From positions 19,792 to 83,791 of the forward strand of contig CAJTRW010000001.1 in assembly GCA_910578765.1 (NCBI GenBank): 64,000 bases of DNA, given 5' to 3'. The DNA comes from an uncultured Christensenella sp. (GTDB lineage Bacteria > Bacillota > Clostridia > Christensenellales > Borkfalkiaceae). The notes under the pieces were generated by a model. The model was not told the DNA's origin. It did not search any database and was given only the letters and a program-made list of their open reading frames with translations. This document shows, in pieces, positions 26,215-33,914 of this stretch (the first letter of the stretch is position 1; each line of letters opens with the position of its first letter). A program made the translations under genes and the position numbers.

Positions 26215-28497
26215 TTATCTGAAACAGTCTATAAAGTGAATTGTTTCGTTATCCTTTAAGCCGCGCTTGCGGGCAATATCTATGCAGTGATACGTGCCGC
26301 CGCGGTTTATGGGATTGTTGTCCCTGTCGTGAAGGGGAAGCTCTTTGCCGTCCCATACGGCGATTAGCCTGTCGCATTTTTCTATAAGATATTTTCCCGA
26401 CTCGTAGTAAGTATAAACGGGGTCCGGCACGACCTTGCACACTACGGCAAGGGCTAAAAGATGCCTCAGGTGCAACACCTCATTTTCCGTCATAGGGTTG
26501 CCGTGCGTTTGCCTGTCGCCGATAACGTCCCTTATGTGCTGTTCGTACTCCATTGGCAGGACGGCTTTGGTTGTAAGGTTAAGCTCGTCGGCGCACTCGG
26601 CTATGAGTATATCCGCCCCGTTAGCGTAACACGTCCTGACTATGACGCGGTATTCCTCGGCATATTTTTTCAAAATAGCTTTTATTTTTTCTTTAATCAA
26701 ATTTCTCGTAGCGGGGTCGGTGTCCTCGGTAAAGTATCTGTGACCCGTACCCGCAATTACCAAATCCTCCTTCCTGCCGGAGCGGTAATTATATATCTTT
26801 ATGCCGCTGTTGAATTTTTTCAAAAGCGGTATTATGTTGCGAATCATTAAAACGTCCTTGCTTTTTTCGCTTTCGGAAAGCGCTTCGTACGGCACTATGG
26901 ACTTGTGGATTTTTTTACAGTTTCTCTCCTCCGCGGTTTTGTAATCGGTTCCGTAGCGCCAGCCGAGGTTAAGCTTTTCCCTGACCCAGCGCAAATGCTC
27001 CTCGCGCGCGAGAAACTCCACGTTTCTCGCCCCCCGGTTCCCGAGGCGGCAGTCGTTAAAGTCGTCCACAACGGGATAGTCTAAATTTTTACTGCTGTAA
27101 AAGCAGTTTATAAGCTCCAGCTTGTAAGAGTAAGATTTTGCCTGTTCGATATTGGATACCTTATATTCCAGCGGCAATTCCGCAAAGGAACAATTCAGAT
27201 GGTCGATATTATAGTCCAGACAGTGCTTTATGTAACTTGCGTGTATCGCCTTGGCGAAGTCGCAAAGATTTATGAAGTTATCCTCTGAAGCGTATAAATA
27301 GGATTTCTTTTTCTTCGTCCTTTCCGCCGCCGAAGCGTCCAGCCGCAAATCGGATTTTATAAAGCTTTTTATCGCTTTGACGAAATCTCCGTCCTGTATA
27401 TCGTTAAAGCTTTTATTGGGACGCTTCTTTAAAAACCCGTCGGAATAATCGTCTACGGAATAACTTTCGAATATATACCGCGCGGAAATATAATCGTCGG
27501 AAACCGTAAGCTCTACGTCCCAGGCTATGGGGTCGCATTTGCTCGCCTTGCCGTAAGCAAGCCTGTCCCAGTTCTGCAATTCGTCGCAGAGAATGAGAAG
27601 GTACGCAAGGGGATGCTCGTTTAATTCAATCGGATGTGCATTTTCTATTTCGTATTTATTCAGACTGTTGTGAAGAAGTATCGCCGTCAGTACATCCAGC
27701 CTTTCCGCGTCTAAAACAAGCCCGTCGTTTTCAAACAGGCTTTTCGCAAGAATGACCGCACTGAAATAGCCGTGGTCCATAAATTTCGGCTGGCGTTCCA
27801 CGCGCGTTTTCAACTTTCCGCAAACATAGTCGAAGTCGTACCCCTCGCGCTTTTGCAGCCCGTAAGATAAAAGCTCGTTAACGGACGAAAAGGTCCTGTC
27901 GGCTTTCAAACTTTCTCTTATGCGCTTACCCGTTGCGTCGTCTAATTTTAAAAACCCGTCCATATTGCCGAACGAAACGTAGGGTTTTTCGCCGCCTTCC
28001 CACAGCTCGCCCGCGTAGACTTTAAGTTGCTCGTGCGCAAGTTGGAAGGGATAACCCACGTCGTGGAAAAGCGAAACGGTACCCCATAGACGCAAAAATT
28101 TTTCCGCCGCCTCGCCGCCCGTAACTTTATAAAAATTATCGAACGCGGAACGCAGCTTCCCGTCGTGCGCGTACATCGCCAGACCCAAAGCGAAAACGTA
28201 AACCGAATGCGAATAATGGTCGCGGTGTTTGGACAGCAGCTCGCCGGAATGATATTCGTGGTCGGAAAGAGTTTCCAATAGCTTTTGCGTGTTCTCGTAA
28301 CCGCTGCCGAAAAGCTTGAAAATCTCACTGAAACAAAAATAGACGACGAATGCGTCCGCCTTTTTGCCGCTTTTTAAAAACGCTTCCGTAGCTTTGCGAA
28401 AACAGGTCATTTCGTTTTTCGGGATTTCGCCGCCGTTGCCGCAACGGTTTTCCATCATATCGAAATAGCCGCCGCATAGTTGTAACAATGTGTTCAT
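26215..28497 (-). CDS. HD-RyR-SLOG three-domain protein
   Basis: 760 residues from the ATG at 28497 (AAAGGTGAATTT upstream; the frame extends further but without a site). HD-type hydrolase domain about 90-310: HRDHYSH (91-97), LFHDVGYP (143-150), CDELQNWDR (304-312). RyR domain about 495-570: FLAREEHLRWVREKL, LGWRYG, SIVPYEALSESEK. SLOG domain about 578-756: IAGTGHR, ANGADILIAECA, DRLIAVWDG, GGTYHCIDIARKRG. SLOG and RyR folds are proposed or known sensors of NAD- or ADP-ribose-type nucleotides, and HD domains often hydrolyse nucleotides. With the TIR gene of the next operon this suggests a produced-and-sensed nucleotide signal. Confidence 0.85.
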   Translation of the reverse strand: MNTLLQLCGGYFDMMENRCGNGGEIPKNEMTCFRKATEAFLKSGKKADAFVVYFCFSEIFKLFGSGYENTQKLLETLSDHEYHSGELLSKHRDHYSHSVYVFALGLAMYAHDGKLRSAFDNFYKVTGGEAAEKFLRLWGTVSLFHDVGYPFQLAHEQLKVYAGELWEGGEKPYVSFGNMDGFLKLDDATGKRIRESLKADRTFSSVNELLSYGLQKREGYDFDYVCGKLKTRVERQPKFMDHGYFSAVILAKSLFENDGLVLDAERLDVLTAILLHNSLNKYEIENAHPIELNEHPLAYLLILCDELQNWDRLAYGKASKCDPIAWDVELTVSDDYISARYIFESYSVDDYSDGFLKKRPNKSFNDIQDGDFVKAIKSFIKSDLRLDASAAERTKKKKSYLYASEDNFINLCDFAKAIHASYIKHCLDYNIDHLNCSFAELPLEYKVSNIEQAKSYSYKLELINCFYSSKNLDYPVVDDFNDCRLGNRGARNVEFLAREEHLRWVREKLNLGWRYGTDYKTAEERNCKKIHKSIVPYEALSESEKSKDVLMIRNIIPLLKKFNSGIKIYNYRSGRKEDLVIAGTGHRYFTEDTDPATRNLIKEKIKAILKKYAEEYRVIVRTCYANGADILIAECADELNLTTKAVLPMEYEQHIRDVIGDRQTHGNPMTENEVLHLRHLLALAVVCKVVPDPVYTYYESGKYLIEKCDRLIAVWDGKELPLHDRDNNPINRGGTYHCIDIARKRGLKDNETIHFIDCFR

Positions 28498-28537
28498 AAA
28501 TTCACCTTTTCTCTTACGGCAAAAAACCGCTTTGTTT

Positions 28538-28566
28538 ATTATATCACTAAAAACGCGCGCCGTCAA
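28538..28566 (-). promoter_or_regulatory. promoter of the HD-RyR-SLOG operon
   Basis: TTGACG (28561-28566), 17-nt spacer, perfect TATAAT (28538-28543). It faces away from the plus-strand promoter at 28593. Confidence 0.8.
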
Positions 28567-28592
28567 TATTCGCCGCGGAATATCTTGCGGCA

Positions 28593-28621
28593 TTGACATT
28601 AATTGCGTTTAGTGTTATAAA
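28593..28621 (+). promoter_or_regulatory. divergent promoter of the plus-strand membrane protein gene
   Basis: TTGACA (28593-28598), 17-nt spacer, TATAAA (28616-28621). Its -35 box lies 27 bp from the -35 of the minus-strand promoter, so one regulator could control both. Confidence 0.78.
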
Positions 28622-28653
28622 ATAAGCATATCAAAAATAACGGAGAGAATATT

Positions 28654-30306
28654 ATGATTTACGAGCTGGAATATGTAAACAAAAGGTACGACGAAATTAT
28701 AAAAGAAGTCGACTTCGTAAACAATAAGGGCACAGACCCGCAATCCTTATTTATCTATATAAAAGGTTGCGGTTTGCTGTCGAATATAAAGACTTATTTT
28801 GTTTATGCAAAATTGTTAAAAAAACTAAAAAAGTTAATGACTTTAAGCGGATATATGCTTGATTATCATGAAAGTTATAAAAGCAACTCCGTCGGCAAAA
28901 AGCAATTGAAACAAAGAAAAAAAGCAGGAAAATATTTTTCAAAGAAAAAAGATAATATAGACGCCGACTACTCGCAAGAAAAAGACGAAAGAGATCCCGA
29001 CGAAATCATTGCGGACCTGAAAGAAATCAGAGAAAATATAGCGCAGCTTATAGTTAAAATAGAGCCTCTGTTAAAGAGCCTTAGGGAATATTTATTCAAC
29101 ACGGTCATTATTGCGTTTATGCCGTTTACCGTTGTAGGCTATGCTTTGCTGACAAGCTTTTTAAAAAACAACGCCGTAGACGTTACGGCAACCGTCACGG
29201 CATTCGTATGCTGGTCGGGATATTTAGCCGCAAGAGCGGTATACCTTATAAAATTTACGCGTTACTACAAGTTGGACGGGAAAGCCGCTTGCATTAAATT
29301 GATGTATCACCTGTCCGCAATTTTTACATATTTTTCGATAGACCTGCTGTTCTGCCTTACTTGCTTCGGTTGCGGCGATTTGCCTGCCGCCGTGTTGTTG
29401 CTGATATTATGCGGCGTTTTCATTTTTACATTTTTATACGATATTTTCTGCTCGTCGAAATTTTTTATAGGCGAACTCGGGTACTGTTCGTTTGTCGTTT
29501 TGGCGGGCGCGGTACTGTGCGTTATTCTTTTCGCCGTCGAAAACGTTATAATTTCCCGAATAGTTTCGGGGTTTTTGATTTCGGTTGAAATAGGACTTCT
29601 GCTGATAATATTCAAGGCGTTTATTATAGAGCAAAGGAAAATCGAAACCTTAGTGCAAATAATATGTATAATAATAATCGTGCTTATGAGTATCTGCATA
29701 GGCGCGGTGTTGATTTACCGCTTTACCTGGGTTTCCCCCACGGAAGGAAAACCTGCCGACAATACTCTTTTCAGCGCCGTAATGGGCATATATGCCGCGC
29801 TTATCGGCGGAGTTCTTACTTTCACGGGCGTGGCCTGGACTATACGGCACAACGAACAACAGCGTAAAGCAGACGAAAAAATGCGAGTAAGACCTTATTT
29901 GGTCAATAGCAGTTATAGCAACAATCACCCTATTTATCCCTTGCTGTTCAAAAATTTTTCGAATGAAAACGAGGAACCGCTCATAATTAAAAAAATATAC
30001 GTTTATGTAACCGATGCGGCGGACTGTATCTTTCTCGGACTTATGACGAAAGAAAAATTTTTCCCTATGGACGGAGAGATTTATACAAAACGCAATTCTT
30101 ACCATGCTACCGTAGAATTGCGTTTACCGCAAAATACACGTTTGGATAAAACTTACCTGATAGTAAAAGATTTGCTTGATAATTTGTATAAATTCGAATG
30201 TAAGCTTGAAGCTTGCGAGGACGGCAAATATCAATGCGTCGACATAGGAATACCCGAAGAACTTGACAAAAACCGGCTTCAACTAATAAATTCCGATAAA
30301 CAATAA
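28654..30306 (+). CDS. polytopic membrane protein with soluble C-terminal domain, unknown function
   Basis: 550 residues, the only clear plus-strand gene of the window. Start follows CGGAGAGAAT. N-terminal ~145 residues are soluble, charged and helical (KKKAGKYFSKKKDNIDADY region); then about eight hydrophobic segments (near 146-170, 178-200, 222-265, 272-315, 334-355, 372-395). After GGVLTFTGVAWTI comes the cytoplasmic MRVRPYLV motif seen in many bacterial membrane proteins, and a beta-rich tail of ~140 residues. Codon use is more AT-rich than in the neighbouring operons. Divergent orientation from the HD-RyR-SLOG gene suggests shared control, perhaps as an effector. Function not assigned. 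Confidence 0.75.
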   Translation: MIYELEYVNKRYDEIIKEVDFVNNKGTDPQSLFIYIKGCGLLSNIKTYFVYAKLLKKLKKLMTLSGYMLDYHESYKSNSVGKKQLKQRKKAGKYFSKKKDNIDADYSQEKDERDPDEIIADLKEIRENIAQLIVKIEPLLKSLREYLFNTVIIAFMPFTVVGYALLTSFLKNNAVDVTATVTAFVCWSGYLAARAVYLIKFTRYYKLDGKAACIKLMYHLSAIFTYFSIDLLFCLTCFGCGDLPAAVLLLILCGVFIFTFLYDIFCSSKFFIGELGYCSFVVLAGAVLCVILFAVENVIISRIVSGFLISVEIGLLLIIFKAFIIEQRKIETLVQIICIIIIVLMSICIGAVLIYRFTWVSPTEGKPADNTLFSAVMGIYAALIGGVLTFTGVAWTIRHNEQQRKADEKMRVRPYLVNSSYSNNHPIYPLLFKNFSNENEEPLIIKKIYVYVTDAADCIFLGLMTKEKFFPMDGEIYTKRNSYHATVELRLPQNTRLDKTYLIVKDLLDNLYKFECKLEACEDGKYQCVDIGIPEELDKNRLQLINSDKQ

Positions 30307-30309
30307 ATT

Positions 30310-30342
30310 ACGCCCGTCCGCTTTTACGGACGGGCGTTTTTA
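30310..30342 (+). terminator. terminator after the membrane protein gene
   Basis: 11-bp stem ACGCCCGTCCG/CGGACGGGCGT with a 6-nt loop followed by TTTTTA. The flanking A-run also allows use from the minus strand for the GH28 gene that ends at 30352. Confidence 0.9.
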
Positions 30343-30351
30343 AATTGTAAA

Positions 30352-31887
30352 TTAATTTATTTCCGTTTCTCCGACGCATTCCGTAAGCACTTTCTCGCCG
30401 CTTACTCCGCAAAACGTTACGTCTTTAAGACGCACACATTCCGTAAAGCGGAAATCCAACCCGATATTTTTAACCGCCTCGTTTTTTTCGCGCATGTCGG
30501 GAAAGCCCGCTTCGCAGGCCGAGTTGTAGGTAAAGCTTACCCTTTCCAGCTCCACCCGCTTTATAGGCGATTCGGGCAAGCCGTAAAACGCGCCCGCGGC
30601 GTATTCGACACCCGTACATAAGACGTCTTTAAAACAGAAGCTGCCCACCTCCGGCGTGCGGTTATCGACGGGAAGCTTTTTTGTGCTCCACACGTATTCG
30701 GTATGTCCGTTTTCGTCGCCCATGTTATAGTACATGTTTATGACAAACGGCACCTTTACGTTTTTCATTACCACATTTGAAAAATTTACGCCGTCGCACT
30801 TGCCTATACGCCCGCGCCCGCGCCGCGTCTTGATACGGAAGCCCCTGTCCGTTCCGTCGAATATACACCGCTCGACAAGCACGTTTTCTATTCCGCCCGA
30901 CAGCTCGCTGCCGAACACGACGCCGCCGTGCCCCTCGCGCATAAGACAGTTTCTTATTGTTATGTTTTTACAGGCGGTCCTGTACTTTTCGGCCGCCTCC
31001 AACGTACAGGATTTTACCGCAATGCAGTCGTCGCCGACGGATATGTCCGCCCCTATAATTTCCACGCCGTCGCAACAGTCGGGGTCCACCCCGTCGGTCG
31101 TGGGCATTTCGGGCGGGTTTTGCAAGCTTAAACCGTAAAGCTTTACGTCTTTACAGAAGTACGGGTGTATATTCCAGCTTGCTGTATTCTTGACCGTCAC
31201 GCCCTGAACAAGCACGTTTTCGCAGCGGTTGAAAAACATCCCTCTCGGTCTCCACGCGCCCCTTTTTACGCGGTGGTTCACATACCAGTCGCCGTCCGCC
31301 GCGTTGCAGTCTATTTCGCCCTCGCCGATAACGGCGATATTTTTTTGCCCGTAGGAATACAGCGGCGAAGCAAAGCAGTCCGCCTCCTCGCCCTGCCAGG
31401 TGCCGAAGTTAAGCGTTCCGTCCGCGCAGTTTATAACAGCGGGCAAAACGGGATATTTCTCCCTGTCCGTGCGGAACGAAAGGCGCGCGCCCTTTTCAAG
31501 ATAAATCGTTATACCGCTTTTGAGAAATAGCGGTCCGACGGCATATATCCCCGCGGGAACGGTCACAACGCTTCCCGCAGGCATACAGTTTATCGCCGCG
31601 GCAAACGCGTCCGTATCGTCGTGCTTTCCGTCGCCCCTTGCGCCGAACAACTTCACGTCCGCCTCGGCATACGGCGCGGGCAATACAAACTCCGCGCGCT
31701 CGCCGCTCGCTTCCACTGTATAGCCTTTCCCGCTTCCCAACCCGAAAAGCGAAAACACGTTTTTGCCGGTTTTCTTAACGGCTTTGCCGTTCAGGGTTAC
31801 AGTAAATTCCGCGGGCGCAAAATATGCGGTTTTATTGTTTTCAAGCTCTAACGTCACGCTTTTGTAAGTAAGGCATAAAATTTTCAT
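30352..31887 (-). CDS. GH28 family glycoside hydrolase (polygalacturonase-like)
   Basis: 511 residues from the ATG at 31887, two bases after the AEC gene stop. An N-terminal beta-sandwich (about 1-75) precedes the right-handed beta-helix. All four GH28 signatures are present: TTDGVDPD (catalytic Asp), ISVGDDCIAVKS (Asp-Asp), GHGGVVFGSE (His) and FRIKTRRGRG (Arg-Ile-Lys). Members cleave galacturonans in pectin, often as exo-enzymes. No signal peptide is visible, so it probably acts on imported oligosaccharides. It is transcribed with the transporter gene upstream. Confidence 0.9.
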   Translation of the reverse strand: MKILCLTYKSVTLELENNKTAYFAPAEFTVTLNGKAVKKTGKNVFSLFGLGSGKGYTVEASGERAEFVLPAPYAEADVKLFGARGDGKHDDTDAFAAAINCMPAGSVVTVPAGIYAVGPLFLKSGITIYLEKGARLSFRTDREKYPVLPAVINCADGTLNFGTWQGEEADCFASPLYSYGQKNIAVIGEGEIDCNAADGDWYVNHRVKRGAWRPRGMFFNRCENVLVQGVTVKNTASWNIHPYFCKDVKLYGLSLQNPPEMPTTDGVDPDCCDGVEIIGADISVGDDCIAVKSCTLEAAEKYRTACKNITIRNCLMREGHGGVVFGSELSGGIENVLVERCIFDGTDRGFRIKTRRGRGRIGKCDGVNFSNVVMKNVKVPFVINMYYNMGDENGHTEYVWSTKKLPVDNRTPEVGSFCFKDVLCTGVEYAAGAFYGLPESPIKRVELERVSFTYNSACEAGFPDMREKNEAVKNIGLDFRFTECVRLKDVTFCGVSGEKVLTECVGETEIN

Positions 31888-31889
31888 GG

Positions 31890-32975
31890 CTACACCGTCA
31901 TAAGACCGCAACCCATAAGTATAAGCACGGTCGCGAATATTGTTATTATTGAGCCCAAACTCGTCCACACGACGTATTGGGTCGCAAGCTGTTCGTCGTT
32001 TTTCATTGCCCCAGCCATAATGGCGCTGGAAACGGCCACGGGCGTGCCGAACAGCGCGATAAGCGTGGGATATACCGCGTCCAAATCGTTCAAGACCGGC
32101 GTAAGCTTACTGAACAGAACAGCAAGCCCTATGCCTATAAGCGGGGCGAGAACTATCCTCCACACCGTGCCGACAATTATCTCCTTAGTCATGCCCTTTA
32201 CGGCGGAAAACTCGAACTGCCCCCCAAGTATCACGAGGGCAAGCGGCGTGGCGACGGACTTTATATCCTTTACCGCGGTATACAAAAATTTCAATTGATT
32301 GTTCAGCGCGAACGGAACTTCCCCACCGCAGCAAGCGCGCTCTATCTCCCTTATGCCGACGAAAAGCAGCCCCACGGCAACGCCTATTATAAGCGGATTT
32401 TTTATTATGTTAAGCAATATATCCTTTGCGCTTTTACCGAATTTTTTAGCTTTAGATACGGGCGGCGCTTCGACGGCAACCCCGTCCATGCTCTCCGCAA
32501 CCTCGGGAGAAGGTTCCTTAACGAATACGGAAAGAGCTATAACGGCAAGTATATTGAACACCGGTATGGAAAACGCGGATATAACGCTTGCGATACCGAC
32601 GTCACCGCCAAGCCTTTCCACCAGCGCAAGCCCTATAATTGCGAAGTTACTGCGGAACGAGCATTGAAGAATTACCCCGCGTCTGTCCGCGCGCTTTGTT
32701 GTGAGTATCGCCGTGACAAGACCAAGCCCGAATATAAGGCAGATAACTATTACGGCATATAAAACTATGTCCCAGCGGATATCCGCAAAGCTGTCCATTT
32801 TGTCGTATATATTGATGAACAGCATGCACGGAAGGCACACTTTAAAAACGAATCCGTTGCCGACCTTTAAAAAATTCCCGTTCAGAATTTTAATGCGTTT
32901 TAAAAAATAACCCAGCAATATAAGCAAAATAATAGGCAGTATCGCGTTTATGCAGGTTAAAACAATTTCACCCAT
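31890..32975 (-). CDS. AEC-family transporter (auxin efflux carrier-like)
   Basis: 361 residues with about ten hydrophobic helices in two halves, typical of the AEC/MleP permease family (MGEIVLTCINAILPIILLILLGYFLKR start; internal GTPVAVSSAIMAGAMKNDEQLATQYVVWTSL, quoted in parts). The family includes malate, malonate and other organic anion carriers; the substrate here is not clear. It is 2 nt before the GH28 gene, so a product of pectin breakdown is possible. It has its own promoter at 33006-33034. Confidence 0.85.
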   Translation of the reverse strand: MGEIVLTCINAILPIILLILLGYFLKRIKILNGNFLKVGNGFVFKVCLPCMLFINIYDKMDSFADIRWDIVLYAVIVICLIFGLGLVTAILTTKRADRRGVILQCSFRSNFAIIGLALVERLGGDVGIASVISAFSIPVFNILAVIALSVFVKEPSPEVAESMDGVAVEAPPVSKAKKFGKSAKDILLNIIKNPLIIGVAVGLLFVGIREIERACCGGEVPFALNNQLKFLYTAVKDIKSVATPLALVILGGQFEFSAVKGMTKEIIVGTVWRIVLAPLIGIGLAVLFSKLTPVLNDLDAVYPTLIALFGTPVAVSSAIMAGAMKNDEQLATQYVVWTSLGSIITIFATVLILMGCGLMTV

Positions 32976-33005
32976 AACCTATCCCCTTGGTACGTTTACG
33001 CGGAC

Positions 33006-33034
33006 AGTATATCAAAAAAAATTTGCGTTGTCAA
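33006..33034 (-). promoter_or_regulatory. promoter of the AEC-GH28 operon
   Basis: TTGACA (33029-33034), 17-nt spacer with a run of eight T, TATACT (33006-33011). Confidence 0.8.
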
Positions 33035-33156
33035 TTTTAGATGATCGGCGTTTTACGTATTGATTTCCGCTTACACGAAAAAAGCGGCGCACTTTGGCAT
33101 GCAGTGGATTGCCGTAAGAAGATAAGCTACGTAATAGCGGCGGCACAACAAAAAAT

Positions 33157-33182
33157 ATAAGCGGTTAAAACTAACCGCTTAT
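33157..33182 (-). terminator. terminator after the RHS remnant
   Basis: 11-bp stem ATAAGCGGTTA/TAACCGCTTAT with a 4-nt loop. The stop codon of the RHS remnant lies inside it. A-rich and T-rich flanks permit termination on either strand. Confidence 0.7.
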
Positions 33183-33330
33183 TATTTTAATAAAATATGA
33201 TTTTATCCTGAAATGATTTAAATTGCCGATATGCTGCATATTGACTATGTCTTGTCCGTTTGCATCAAGCACAGCATGATTACCCCAACAATCGTAAATA
33301 TATTTTACCACAATGTTACCTGTATTGTCA
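33171..33330 (-). pseudogene. displaced fragment of RHS core end
   Basis: Minus-strand frame reading DNTGNIVVKYIYDCWG then NHAVLDANGQDIVNMQHIG and NLNHFRIKSYFIKIISG, then stop. It is nearly identical to the intact RHS protein over GNIVVKYVYDCWG...IGNLNPF, after which the sequence diverges to a 12-residue unrelated end. It has no start codon and sits after a terminator, so it is a relic of RHS tip exchange and not a gene. Confidence 0.85.
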
Positions 33331-33344
33331 ATATTAGTTAAACA

Positions 33345-33373
33345 AAGAAGGGGACGGCATGCGTCCCCTTCTT
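33345..33373 (-). terminator. terminator of the RHS operon
   Basis: 12-bp stem AAGAAGGGGACG/CGTCCCCTTCTT, loop of 5, located 4 nt after the stop of the lipoprotein at 33377, followed by TTGTTT on the minus strand. Confidence 0.85.
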
Positions 33374-33376
33374 CGT

Positions 33377-33895
33377 TTAAGGATTATTGATTTTTTCTTT
33401 AACAAAATTTATTACATTTGTATAGCCCGTTTCAAAATCAAGATATGTTTTACCGTTAATATCTACCGCAAATACAGGATAGCGCCAACCGTCCCACCCG
33501 ATATAATCGTTTGTCGTAAATGTAATTACCGTATCTTCATTAATATCGTCGAAAAATCCTGATTCCTCTAAGATAACAATGCTCTCATCAACAAAATAAA
33601 ATCTTTGCCTTTGATATGCAGTAACCGCCGCTTGCGCATTAGGATAATCCTTATATTTTTCAAAAAAGTCGTCGGAATCAATTAAGATTTTAAACTCTGT
33701 CTTTATTTCAGCAAAAGTCTTTTGGGTAATGGTTGCATTAAAAGTTTGAAATACAAATCTTTCTGTTTTATTTGTATAAGCGTCATAAACTTGTTTCCAC
33801 TGAGTACGCGCGCACGCTTTACAGCCGCTAAAAGAAAATAAAACGGTAAATATAAAAACTATTATCGCAAAAAGTTTAACGCTTTTATTTTTCAT
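33377..33895 (-). CDS. lipoprotein in the immunity-gene position of the RHS toxin
   Basis: 172 residues: signal peptide with lipobox FSFSGC (Cys25) and a mature domain of ~147 residues (TNKTERFVFQTFNATI, SDDFFEKYKDYPNAQ, TNDYIGWDGWRYPVFAVDINGKTYLDFETGYTNV, in parts) that I do not recognise. It starts 19 nt after the RHS gene stop, after AAGGTGATATT. In polymorphic toxin loci the first gene downstream of the toxin tip usually encodes immunity, and a lipid-anchored protein would act outside the membrane, as would protect against an incoming protease. Confidence 0.7.
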   Translation of the reverse strand: MKNKSVKLFAIIVFIFTVLFSFSGCKACARTQWKQVYDAYTNKTERFVFQTFNATITQKTFAEIKTEFKILIDSDDFFEKYKDYPNAQAAVTAYQRQRFYFVDESIVILEESGFFDDINEDTVITFTTNDYIGWDGWRYPVFAVDINGKTYLDFETGYTNVINFVKEKINNP

Positions 33896-33914
33896 AATAT
33901 CACCTTAATTAATT

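Noticed and set aside
15886..28497. CBASS, Thoeris or retron assignment
   Set aside because: No nucleotidyltransferase, no Sir2-SLOG ThsA and no reverse transcriptase. TIR and SLOG are present but in other architectures.
26215..28497. Ryanodine receptor channel
   Set aside because: Only the small RyR sensor module is present; there is no channel.
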